The notes under the pieces were generated by a model that saw only the letters and a list, made by a program, of their open reading frames with translations, had not been told where the DNA came from and did not search any database. The position numbers were made by a program, and so were the translations under genes. Of a DNA stretch of 6,162 bases, positions 1-5,381 are shown piece by piece. Source of the stretch: Phytoactinopolyspora endophytica (lineage in GTDB: Bacteria > Actinomycetota > Actinomycetes > Jiangellales > Jiangellaceae); contig NZ_ML142872.1 in the NCBI RefSeq assembly GCF_004138495.1, positions 46,549-52,710 of the forward strand, read 5' to 3'. The stretch's first letter is position 1, and each line of letters opens with the position of its first letter.

Positions 1-468
1 CCAGCCCGTCGCCCGCTCGATGCCGGTCCGGGAGAGATCCACGACAAGGCCGCGGCCGCCGCCCGGACTGCTCTGGGCCGGCAGTACCGCGATGGTCGTG
101 TCCGCGGAGCCGTCCAGCACCGGCTCGATCAGCGGGCGCGTCCGGACTGCGGAGTCCTCGAGATCTGCGTCTATGAAGAGCAGGGCGCGCGGGGCGCTGC
201 GTTCCTGCTCTCTCGATTCGATCGCCGCGACCGCCGTGGCGCCGGTCTCCATCGCGGCGGCCTTCCCACGGTTACGGGGATGGCCGACCACGGTGGCACC
301 GGCGTCGGCGGCCACACCCGCGGTCCTGTCGGTCGACCCGTCATCGACGACGATCACCAGATCGGCTTCGGGGATCTTGGCAGCAGCACGCACGGTCGCC
401 GCGACACGCTCTTGCTCGTCCTTGGCTGGGATGACAATGGCGACGCCTGAGGTGTCCGTCTCGCTCAT
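1..468 (-). CDS. Family 2 glycosyltransferase, N-terminal part (runs off left edge)
   Basis: This is a GT-A fold glycosyltransferase that would transfer a sugar from a nucleotide-sugar donor; donor and acceptor are not evident. From the ATG at 468 the frame is open for 156 codons to the window edge, so the C-terminus is missing. Visible motifs are the first beta strand (AIVIPAKDE, residues 10-18), the nucleotide-binding VDDGSTDRT (41-49), the conserved RNRGKAAAM (65-73) and the metal-binding DxD in FIDADL (98-103). This order matches family 2 enzymes such as polyprenol-phosphate sugar transferases and the glucosyl-phosphoglycerate synthase type. No signal peptide or membrane segment occurs in the visible part, so the catalytic domain is probably cytosolic. 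There is no good Shine-Dalgarno before the ATG; a TAGAGT box 6 bases upstream suggests a leaderless message. The gene is divergent from arcA. The family is secure; the substrate is unknown. Confidence 0.88.
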   Translation of the reverse strand, partial: MSETDTSGVAIVIPAKDEQERVAATVRAAAKIPEADLVIVVDDGSTDRTAGVAADAGATVVGHPRNRGKAAAMETGATAVAAIESREQERSAPRALLFIDADLEDSAVRTRPLIEPVLDGSADTTIAVLPAQSSPGGGRGLVVDLSRTGIERATGW

Positions 469-474
469 CCGCTC

Positions 475-480
475 ACTCTA
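475..480 (-). promoter_or_regulatory. Putative leaderless-type -10 box of the glycosyltransferase gene
   Basis: On the minus strand TAGAGT fits the actinobacterial -10 pattern TANNNT and lies exactly 6 bases before the ATG at 468. That spacing puts the expected transcription start at the A of the ATG, as in leaderless mRNAs. There is no recognisable Shine-Dalgarno (the gap is GAGCGG) and no convincing TTGACA-like -35. A GGAAG (502-506) to GTT (482-484) pair is loosely reminiscent of ECF sigma promoters but is weak. Confidence 0.5.
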
Positions 481-546
481 TAACCGCCGGGCGTGGAGAC
501 ACTTCCCCTAGCGGCTGTGTCGGTGGGAGGGAGAAGGCGGCTCACC

Positions 547-552
547 TAGAGT
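547..552 (+). promoter_or_regulatory. Putative leaderless-type -10 box of arcA
   Basis: TAGAGT is followed by GCGGGG and then the ATG at 559, the same box and the same 6-base spacing as on the opposite strand for the glycosyltransferase gene. The predicted start of transcription is at or next to the start codon. The purine-rich GGGAGGGAGAAGG at about 525-537 lies more than 20 bases from the ATG, too far to act as a ribosome binding site. No clear -35 is visible. Confidence 0.5.
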
Positions 553-558
553 GCGGGG

Positions 559-1794
559 ATGGACGAGACGACAACGGCGTGGGGTGCGGATTCCGAGGTT
601 GGCAGGCTGCGTACTGTCCTGCTCCATCGTCCCGGAGCCGAGCTCAAGAGGCTGACGCCACGCAACAGCGACGCGTTGCTTTTCGACGGCATCCCGTGGG
701 TGGGCCGCGCGCAGGAGGAGCACGATGCGTTCGCGCAGACCTTGCGAGACCACGGCGTGGAAGTCCTATATCTGAAGGATCTCTTCGTAGAGACGCTGGA
801 GTCGGAGGACGCCCGGCGCAGGTGCATCGGTGACGTACTCACCGATCCCAGGCTGGGCGACACACTTCGAGAAAGCCTGCGCCGCCATCTCGAAGGGATG
901 CATCCGGAAGATCTTGCACATGTCCTGATTGCCGGACTTGCCCATGAAGAGTTCACTGACGGTCGCGGCCTCGGTTACGTGTTGATGGAACGTAGTGAAT
1001 TTGTCATTGACCCGTTACCAAACCTGTTGTTTACCCGGGATTCGAGTGTGTGGGTCGGAGACCGAGTAGCCGTGAGCAGTTTGGCAATGCCGGCGCGGCG
1101 GCGGGAGACCAGTCTCACCGCCGCTGTCTATGCCCATCACCGTCGCTTCGCCGGTGTCAGGCCGGCCTACTCGCCGGAGCTGGAACGGCTGGAGGGGGGC
1201 GACGTCCTGCTGCTGGCGCCGGGTGTCGTCGCGGTCGGCACGGGCGAGCGCACCACGCCGGCAGGCGTCGAGAGGCTGGCGCGCAACGTCTTGGGTGCTG
1301 GGTTGGCCGACACCGTTCTGGCGGTCCCCGTGGCCCAGGACCGAGCGACGATGCACCTGGACACGGTCTGCACGATGGTCGATGTCGACGCCGTGGTGAT
1401 GTACCCCAAGGTGGCCGATGAGCTGCGTGCGATCAGCCTGCGGCTGGCCGATGGCGAGCTGGAGGTCGGCGAGCCCGGGCCGTTTCTGGAGGTGGCGGCC
1501 GAGGCGATGGGCATCGAACGGCTCCGGACCATTGATACTGGCCTGGACCCGGTCACGGCCGAGCGTGAGCAGTGGGACGACGGCAACAACACACTGGCCA
1601 TCGCCCCCCGCCTGGCAGTCGCGTACGAGCGGAACTCTGAGACCAACGCCCGGCTGGAGGAGGCCGGAATCGACGTGCTGAGAATCCCCGGGAGTGAACT
1701 CGGAACTGGGCGGGGCGGGCCCCGATGCATGTCCTGTCCCGTGGCACGTGACTTTTTGGGCAACGCCGGGAAAAAAACTTGCTACGGCAAATGA
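559..1794 (+). CDS. arcA: Arginine deiminase
   Basis: This cytosolic guanidino-group hydrolase converts L-arginine to L-citrulline and ammonia, the first step of the arginine deiminase pathway. The 411 residues match the usual length (about 400-420). The substrate-binding and catalytic set is complete: FTRD (Asp161), EGGD (Glu212, Asp215), MHLD (His266, Asp268), Arg385, and the nucleophile Cys390 in [13 protein letters not shown]. The spacings between Glu212, His266, Arg385 and Cys390 agree with those known in Pseudomonas aeruginosa ArcA (Glu224, His278, Arg401, Cys406). Family motifs LLHRPGAEL (21-29), LFDGIPWV (41-48), [12 protein letters not shown] (339-350) and YERN (356-359) are present. 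The ATG at 559 is just before conserved sequence and 6 bases after a -10-like box. Neither arcB, arcC nor an arginine/ornithine antiporter gene is adjacent. Leu153 (1015-1017) is a rare TTA codon. The last dozen residues, after DFLG, form an extra Lys/Cys-containing tail encoded across a run of seven A. Confidence 0.96.
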   Translation: MDETTTAWGADSEVGRLRTVLLHRPGAELKRLTPRNSDALLFDGIPWVGRAQEEHDAFAQTLRDHGVEVLYLKDLFVETLESEDARRRCIGDVLTDPRLGDTLRESLRRHLEGMHPEDLAHVLIAGLAHEEFTDGRGLGYVLMERSEFVIDPLPNLLFTRDSSVWVGDRVAVSSLAMPARRRETSLTAAVYAHHRRFAGVRPAYSPELERLEGGDVLLLAPGVVAVGTGERTTPAGVERLARNVLGAGLADTVLAVPVAQDRATMHLDTVCTMVDVDAVVMYPKVADELRAISLRLADGELEVGEPGPFLEVAAEAMGIERLRTIDTGLDPVTAEREQWDDGNNTLAIAPRLAVAYERNSETNARLEEAGIDVLRIPGSELGTGRGGPRCMSCPVARDFLGNAGKKTCYGK

Positions 1795-1825
1795 CGCATC
1801 ACGCCCAGAGAATGTAATCTTGTGC

Positions 1826-1870
1826 AAGCCCCGGTCGCACATGTTCCCCCGTCATGTGTGACCGGGGTTT
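1826..1870. terminator. Strong hairpin terminator shared by convergent genes
   Basis: The arms 1829-1843 and 1853-1867 pair over 15 bases with a single G-U wobble around a 9-base loop. Adding AAG (1826-1828) against TTT (1868-1870) extends the stem to 18 pairs. The plus strand then reads TTTCTATG, and the minus strand reads CTTGCACAAG after its arm, so the T tail is short in both directions. It lies 31 bases after the arcA stop and 29 bases after the stop of the converging SEC-C gene, so it probably ends both transcripts. Confidence 0.82.
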
Positions 1871-1899
1871 CTATGTCGAGCCTCTAGTCAGGCGCATGC

Positions 1900-2856
1900 T
1901 CAGCGGATGGTCACTTGTCTGTTCGCCAGGCCGGCCCGGGCACGTCGTTGTTCACCATTGAGCGGCGTGCTGTCGGACATAGCCTCGGCCAGGCGCTTCT
2001 CCATGCCGGCTACCGGGTCCTCCATCTGCGGCGCCTCTGTGCCGTCTTCTAGATCCCATACCGGCACAAGCAGACCGTGAGCGCGGAACGTCCCGAGCAG
2101 ACGCGTCCCTGGGGCGAGAACATCGTCGCCGAGGACGTGCAGCCGGGCCAGGGCGTCCAGAAGTGGCTCCTCGTCATAGGGGAGCACCCATCGCACTTGG
2201 TCGCGGTCCCCCAGCCGGCACCAATAGGCGGCCTCGGCCGCCGCGAGCCGGACCGTGGGGACGACGGCCTCGTTCGCCGACTCCAACAGTGAACGCTCCT
2301 GGGCCGTGGGCTCCGACTCCGGGTCGGTCCAGAAGTCAAACCCCTCGTGGACGGTGACCTCGAACGGCGAGTCCTCGGCGATGAGATCCTGCAGCCGCGG
2401 CGCATCGGCCGGTCGTGGTCCGACCGTCACCGGAGCGCCGGGCTCGGCCTCGAGCGCTGTCTGCAGCGCATGGCCGAGATCTGCGCTCGGATCCCCGCTC
2501 GACGCCACCGTCTGCAGGCCTAGCAGTACTTGACCGCTCTCCCGGACCATCGCCGGATAGGCGCCGGGTAAGACGGTCGCGACCAGCACGTCGCGTTCAG
2601 CGTGCGTACCGCTCAGCTGGATGGGAGCGGTAGCGGCCGACACGATCTCGCGGAGCGCGACCCAGTCGCACTCGGCGGGCAGGCCTTGGAACGGGCGAGT
2701 CACGTGGCGGCGGCCCGCCGCCTTGGCTTTCTTGCCGTGACAGATCTTGTAACGCTTGCCGGAGCCGCATGGACAGGGCTCTCGGGGGCCGACGACAGGG
2801 AACTCTTCGCTTACATTCACGAGTACAGAGACTAGCTCGTCATCCCGGGCTCCCAC
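1900..2856 (-). CDS. SEC-C zinc-motif protein of unknown function (DUF5926-like)
   Basis: This 318-residue soluble protein carries a SEC-C zinc-binding motif near its N-terminus: PCPCGSGKRYKICHGKK at residues 27-43, with ligands Cys28, Cys30, Cys39 and His40. In SecA this motif sits at the C-terminus and binds Zn and SecB, so such proteins are often wrongly labelled SecA; no helicase domain is present here. The rest is an acidic alpha/beta region with no motif I can name. It resembles the actinobacterial family DUF5926, an assignment from memory. The GTG start at 2856 overlaps the end of the upstream ATP-binding gene by 25 bases. A second GTG at 2820 would give 306 residues beginning VNVSEEF and a gap of 11 bases. 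Neither has a clear Shine-Dalgarno, so the start is open and translational coupling is likely. Leu96 is a TTA codon (2569-2571). The function is unknown. Confidence 0.85.
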   Translation of the reverse strand: MGARDDELVSVLVNVSEEFPVVGPREPCPCGSGKRYKICHGKKAKAAGRRHVTRPFQGLPAECDWVALREIVSAATAPIQLSGTHAERDVLVATVLPGAYPAMVRESGQVLLGLQTVASSGDPSADLGHALQTALEAEPGAPVTVGPRPADAPRLQDLIAEDSPFEVTVHEGFDFWTDPESEPTAQERSLLESANEAVVPTVRLAAAEAAYWCRLGDRDQVRWVLPYDEEPLLDALARLHVLGDDVLAPGTRLLGTFRAHGLLVPVWDLEDGTEAPQMEDPVAGMEKRLAEAMSDSTPLNGEQRRARAGLANRQVTIR

Positions 2857-3290
2857 GGTCCGACAACCGCCTGGACGGTCACTCGGTCCTCGGCGGATCG
2901 CACGGCCCAGTTTCGGGCGACGGCGTCGACGATGGCCAGTCCGCGGCCCTCGGGCTCGGCGTACTCGGGCCGTTTTACGCGAGGAGTGTCCGCACTTCCA
3001 CCATCGGTCACATCGATAAGCACATGCCGGTCACTGACTGTCCAGCGCAGGATGACCCCGACCCCGGAGTCGCTGAGCTCGATCGGCTTAGCGTGCAAGA
3101 TGGCGTTGGAGACGAGCTCTGTGACGACGAGGAGTACGTTCTCGAGAACGGCCTTGGGGACTCCGACCTTGCGGAGATCGTCAGCCACTGCATGCCGGGC
3201 CGTGGGCACATTGCTGACGACGTTCGACAGCTCGAGAGCGCGGGCCGCGGCCCGTTCGGCCGAGCGGTTAGCGGTCGCGGCTTGCGGCAT
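2832..3290 (-). CDS. RsbW/SpoIIAB-like ATP-binding protein (probable anti-sigma or regulatory kinase)
   Basis: This single-domain GHKL (HATPase_c) protein of 152 residues is typical of the many actinobacterial RsbW-like proteins, which bind sigma factors or phosphorylate anti-anti-sigma proteins. The ATP-site motifs are in order: the N box ELVSNAILHA (residues 58-67, Glu58 and Asn62), the G1 box DVTDGGS (93-99, Asp96) and the G2 box GRGLAIVDAVA (115-125). There is no membrane segment or sensor domain, so it is cytosolic and not a classical sensor kinase. I chose the ATG at 3290 over one at 3338 because GGAGGGAGG (3297-3305) sits 6 bases upstream; the longer version would read through this ribosome site as codons. 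The gene is followed with overlap by the SEC-C gene. No partner sigma factor, STAS-domain anti-anti-sigma gene or SpoIIE-like phosphatase is in view, so its target is unknown and kinase activity is an inference from the family. Confidence 0.88.
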   Translation of the reverse strand: MPQAATANRSAERAAARALELSNVVSNVPTARHAVADDLRKVGVPKAVLENVLLVVTELVSNAILHAKPIELSDSGVGVILRWTVSDRHVLIDVTDGGSADTPRVKRPEYAEPEGRGLAIVDAVARNWAVRSAEDRVTVQAVVGPWEPGMTS

Positions 3291-3296
3291 GGTGGA

Positions 3297-3305
3297 CCTC
3301 CCTCC
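3297..3305 (-). promoter_or_regulatory. Ribosome binding site that fixes the start of the ATP-binding protein gene
   Basis: GGAGGGAGG on the minus strand, followed by TCCACC and the ATG at 3290, is an almost ideal Shine-Dalgarno at 6 bases. It excludes the upstream ATG at 3338 as the main start. Confidence 0.85.
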
Positions 3306-3397
3306 AGGCAGTCGGCGCGCTGTGTCATCCGTGTGCATTGGTGCCCGCTCATCAGTCCGGCCAAACCTCCGCGGACCCGCCGATCGAAGAACGCAAT

Positions 3398-3453
3398 GTC
3401 ATTGTGAGCTCTACCGTGTGTGCCATGCAGCTGAGAAAAATAGTGACAATGAC
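3398..3453. repeat. Spaced inverted repeat GTCATTGT / ACAATGAC
   Basis: GTCATTGT (3398-3405) and its exact reverse complement ACAATGAC (3446-3453) are separated by 40 bases. The left copy also belongs to a tight palindrome CAATG-T-CATTG (3394-3404). The right copy lies in the spacer of a possible minus-strand promoter for the ATP-binding gene. The pair could be operator half-sites, but eight-base matches can arise by chance. Confidence 0.35.
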
Positions 3454-3464
3454 CACTTCGTCGA
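3437..3464 (-). promoter_or_regulatory. Possible promoter of the ATP-binding/SEC-C operon
   Basis: On the minus strand TCGACG (3459-3464, four of six bases match TTGACA) is followed by a 16-base spacer and TATTTT (3437-3442), which fits TANNNT. It would leave a leader of about 140 bases. It is the most A/T-rich candidate in the interval, but only a weak match. Confidence 0.25.
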
Positions 3465-3672
3465 GTTTGTCTGGAGTGAGCTATCCGCATACTGAGACGG
3501 CGTTCAGCTTGTTGTGGAAGAAAATAGTTTAATGCGCCAGCGGCAGCCAAAGACTCTCAAACTACGCGCTCACCTGCGGATCCAGGTTTCTCGTGAACGT
3601 GCGTCATGGCGCCGTTTGTCTACCCGCGATGCCCTCATCGCCTACATATGTCCCGCAGACCTCGTTGCATCC

Positions 3673-3702
3673 TTACGTAATCGGGGGGTTGGGCGCTAGG
3701 TT
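3673..3702 (+). promoter_or_regulatory. Possible promoter of the flavohemoglobin gene
   Basis: TAGGTT (3697-3702) fits the TANNNT -10 pattern. TTACGT (3673-3678), 18 bases further upstream, is a weak -35. Transcription would start near 3709, giving a short leader that just includes the ribosome site at 3714-3720. No NsrR-like or other nitric-oxide-responsive operator was recognised by eye. Confidence 0.35.
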
Positions 3703-3713
3703 AAGCACGGGGC

Positions 3714-3720
3714 GGAGAGG
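3714..3720 (+). promoter_or_regulatory. Ribosome binding site that selects the second ATG of the flavohemoglobin gene
   Basis: GGAGAGG abuts the first ATG (3721) but stands 6 bases before the second, in-frame ATG (3727). Normal Shine-Dalgarno spacing therefore favours 3727, which shortens the protein by two residues. Confidence 0.75.
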
Positions 3721-3726
3721 ATGACG

Positions 3727-5268
3727 ATGTGGACTCACTCCCGGGCAGCGGGGAATCGGGAAACCACGGCGCGCGGTATGAGCGACGCCGCGGAAGAGGG
3801 ACCAGGCCTGGATGCGCCCAGGCTTGCACCGACGAGTCCTGCCGAGGGCGGCGCGCGTGTCGACGGAAATCACCACAATAGTGATGCGCCTTTGGTCGCT
3901 AATGGCAACGGCGCTGTATCGGCCCAGCCCACACACCGCGGCACCGAGCTACATCGGCCAGAAGACAGAGTCAACGGGTCCAGTCACGATCCGTCCGTTG
4001 GGCAGCTCGCGGCCGTATCGGAGCCGCTTGAATCCGGTATCGAATCCGAGGTAGGTGAGTTGACGTCGCCACCCGAGCCCGATGCGTCCGTGCCGGAGCC
4101 ACAGCGGGCCGCGCCGGAGCCGGTGAAGCTGGAGCCGGTTCCGAGTAGCCCGATGGGGCTCGACACCGTTGCGCTGCGGGCCACGATCACATTGGCCGAA
4201 GACAAGCTCGACCAGCTCGCCCAACGGTTCTATGCGAATCTGTTCGCCAGCCACCCAGAGTTGCGGGACCTCTTTCCTGCAAGCATGGAGACGCAGCGAT
4301 CGCGCCTGGTAGGTGCGCTCGTGCGTATCGTCGGCAGCGCCGAGAATCGCGACGACATAGTGTCGTATCTTGAAGGCCTCGGACGAGACCACCGCAAGTT
4401 CGGTGTGATCACGGAACACTACGCGTCACTCGGGTCTGCCCTGGTTCTCGCTTTCCGTCAAGAGCTCGGGGATCAGTGGACCGAGCGCCACGAGAAAGCC
4501 TGGATCAAGGCGTACGACACGATCGCGATGGTCATGTCGGAGAGCGCTGAGCGTGACGCGGTCATGTCACCGGCGTGGTGGGACGCCGAGGTGGTCTTCC
4601 ATCGCCGGCTGCTCGACGACCTCGCGATCATCCAGGCGCGTCCGCACACGGACTACCCATACCGGCCGGGGCAGTACGCGTATGTGATGTCACCGCGCCG
4701 CCCGAAGATGTGGCGGGCTTACTCGATGGCCTCGGCGCCCCGCGACGACGGTCTGGTGGAGTTCCACGTGCGGGCGGTCGGCGCCGGCTGGGTCAGCAGC
4801 GCGCTGGTCTGGCGGACGGAAGCCGGGGACGTGCTCCGGATCGGCGCACCGCAAGGGTACGATCTCGCGAACCCGAGGTCCGAAAGAGACCTGCTCTGTA
4901 TCGCGGGAGGTGTTGGGATCGCTCCCATCCTAGCTGGCTTGCAGGAGCTGGAGCAGCGCCTGGACGGCCGCCGGGTTCACGTCTTCTACGCGGGTCGTGA
5001 CCGGGACAGTCTGTACGCGTTGCCGCATCTCGAGTCGATCGGTGTCCGGTACCGCAGGCTGACTGTGGTCCCGGTGGTATCACCGGAAGGTCCGGAGGAC
5101 CGCAGCCCGGATCTCATGGGCAACATCGTCTCCGCCTATGGCGACTGGCGGGAGCATGACGTCTACCTGGCTGGGCCCACCAGCATGGTGCAGGCGGCGC
5201 TCAACCGTCTTCGCGAGCAGCAGATCCCCGAAGAGCAGATCGTCTGCGACGACTACGGCACCTGGTGA
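3727..5268 (+). CDS. Flavohemoglobin with long disordered N-terminal extension (probable nitric oxide dioxygenase)
   Basis: This protein of 513 residues probably uses NAD(P)H, FAD and heme to oxidise nitric oxide to nitrate in the cytosol. Residues 1-142 are low-complexity, rich in Pro, Glu, Ser, Ala and Gly with PEP-type repeats (SPPEPD, VPEPQ, APEPV), and match no domain I know. The globin domain (about 143-280) has B10 Tyr169 (RFYANLF), CD1 Phe183, E7 Gln190, proximal F8 His222 and G5 Tyr232, aligning with E. coli Hmp Tyr29, Phe43, Gln53, His85 and Tyr95. The FAD domain (about 285-385) has RPGQY (313-317) and the flavin motif RAYS (330-333). The NAD domain has AGGVGIAP (393-400) and AGPTSM (482-487), ending CDDYGTW instead of Hmp's CFGPH. 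The Hmp F7 Lys is Asp221 here, and no residue aligns cleanly with Hmp Glu135. The ATG at 3727 is chosen by ribosome-site spacing. The gene appears monocistronic. The domain call is firm; NO dioxygenase activity is inferred. Confidence 0.92.
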   Translation: MWTHSRAAGNRETTARGMSDAAEEGPGLDAPRLAPTSPAEGGARVDGNHHNSDAPLVANGNGAVSAQPTHRGTELHRPEDRVNGSSHDPSVGQLAAVSEPLESGIESEVGELTSPPEPDASVPEPQRAAPEPVKLEPVPSSPMGLDTVALRATITLAEDKLDQLAQRFYANLFASHPELRDLFPASMETQRSRLVGALVRIVGSAENRDDIVSYLEGLGRDHRKFGVITEHYASLGSALVLAFRQELGDQWTERHEKAWIKAYDTIAMVMSESAERDAVMSPAWWDAEVVFHRRLLDDLAIIQARPHTDYPYRPGQYAYVMSPRRPKMWRAYSMASAPRDDGLVEFHVRAVGAGWVSSALVWRTEAGDVLRIGAPQGYDLANPRSERDLLCIAGGVGIAPILAGLQELEQRLDGRRVHVFYAGRDRDSLYALPHLESIGVRYRRLTVVPVVSPEGPEDRSPDLMGNIVSAYGDWREHDVYLAGPTSMVQAALNRLREQQIPEEQIVCDDYGTW

Positions 5269-5278
5269 GAGTCATCCT

Positions 5279-5310
5279 CGACGCTCAGCGCTAGCTGGCG
5301 GCTACCGTCG
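5279..5310 (+). terminator. Possible weak terminator after the flavohemoglobin gene
   Basis: Outer arms CGACG (5279-5283) and CGTCG (5306-5310) enclose a nested hairpin, CAGC (5286-5289) with GCTG (5294-5297) around a GCTA loop, extended by two more pairs if one T is bulged. The following TCTCATTCGTTCT is only moderately T-rich. It starts 11 bases after the stop codon. Confidence 0.35.
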
Positions 5311-5320
5311 TCTCATTCGT

Positions 5321-5347
5321 TCTAGTGCCATCGCTAGATAGCGCTAT
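5321..5347. repeat. Small adjoining inverted repeats in the convergent spacer
   Basis: TCTAGTG-CCAT-CGCTAGA (5321-5338) forms a 7-pair hairpin with one G-U wobble, and ATAGCGCTAT (5338-5347) is a perfect 10-base palindrome directly beside it. They lie 35-61 bases beyond the stop of the minus-strand ATPase gene and could help to end its transcript. There is no proper T tail on that strand. Confidence 0.3.
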
Positions 5348-5381
5348 ATTGTCCGATGCAGGGGCCATGGCGCGGAGACGG

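Larger units (their letters stand above)
3291..3726. other. 436-base intergenic regulatory interval between divergent genes
   Basis: This is the largest gene-free stretch in the window, between the minus-strand ATP-binding gene and the plus-strand flavohemoglobin gene. It is visibly richer in A and T than the flanking genes, especially 3430-3535. It holds a strong ribosome site at each edge, a possible promoter on each strand and an 8-base inverted repeat. Open frames inside it have poor GC bias at the third position and no recognisable motif, so I see no convincing gene. No RNA gene or riboswitch could be recognised by eye. Confidence 0.6.

Noticed and set aside
20..511. Plus-strand open frame of 163 codons at the left edge
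   Set aside because: The opposite strand encodes a clear GT-A glycosyltransferase N-terminus over the same bases. This frame is Ser/Ala/Arg-rich shadow sequence.
1015..1842. Long minus-strand open frame opposite arcA (about 275 codons)
   Set aside because: It lies antisense to a gene with all catalytic motifs of arginine deiminase. Its translation has no recognisable motif and is the usual mirror frame of high-GC codon bias.
1900..2856. SEC-C protein as a SecA translocase fragment
   Set aside because: The motif is at the N-terminus and no SecA helicase or preprotein-binding motifs occur. It is a distinct SEC-C family protein, not a broken secA.
3291..3338. Upstream ATG at 3338 as start of the ATP-binding protein
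   Set aside because: The extra 16 codons run through a near-perfect Shine-Dalgarno (3297-3305) that is correctly spaced for the ATG at 3290.
3532..3699. Small plus-strand frame (about 55 codons, basic) upstream of the flavohemoglobin, with a GGAAG 11 bases before its ATG
   Set aside because: Its third positions are only about 57% G/C, far below neighbouring genes. It has no recognisable motif, the ribosome site is poor and it runs into the likely -10 box of the next gene. A real small gene cannot be fully excluded.
559..5268. A joint arginine/nitric-oxide system made of arginine deiminase and flavohemoglobin
   Set aside because: Arginine is the precursor of NO in NO synthase reactions, but no NO synthase gene is present. 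The two genes are separated by an oppositely oriented operon and a terminator, so proximity alone is too weak.
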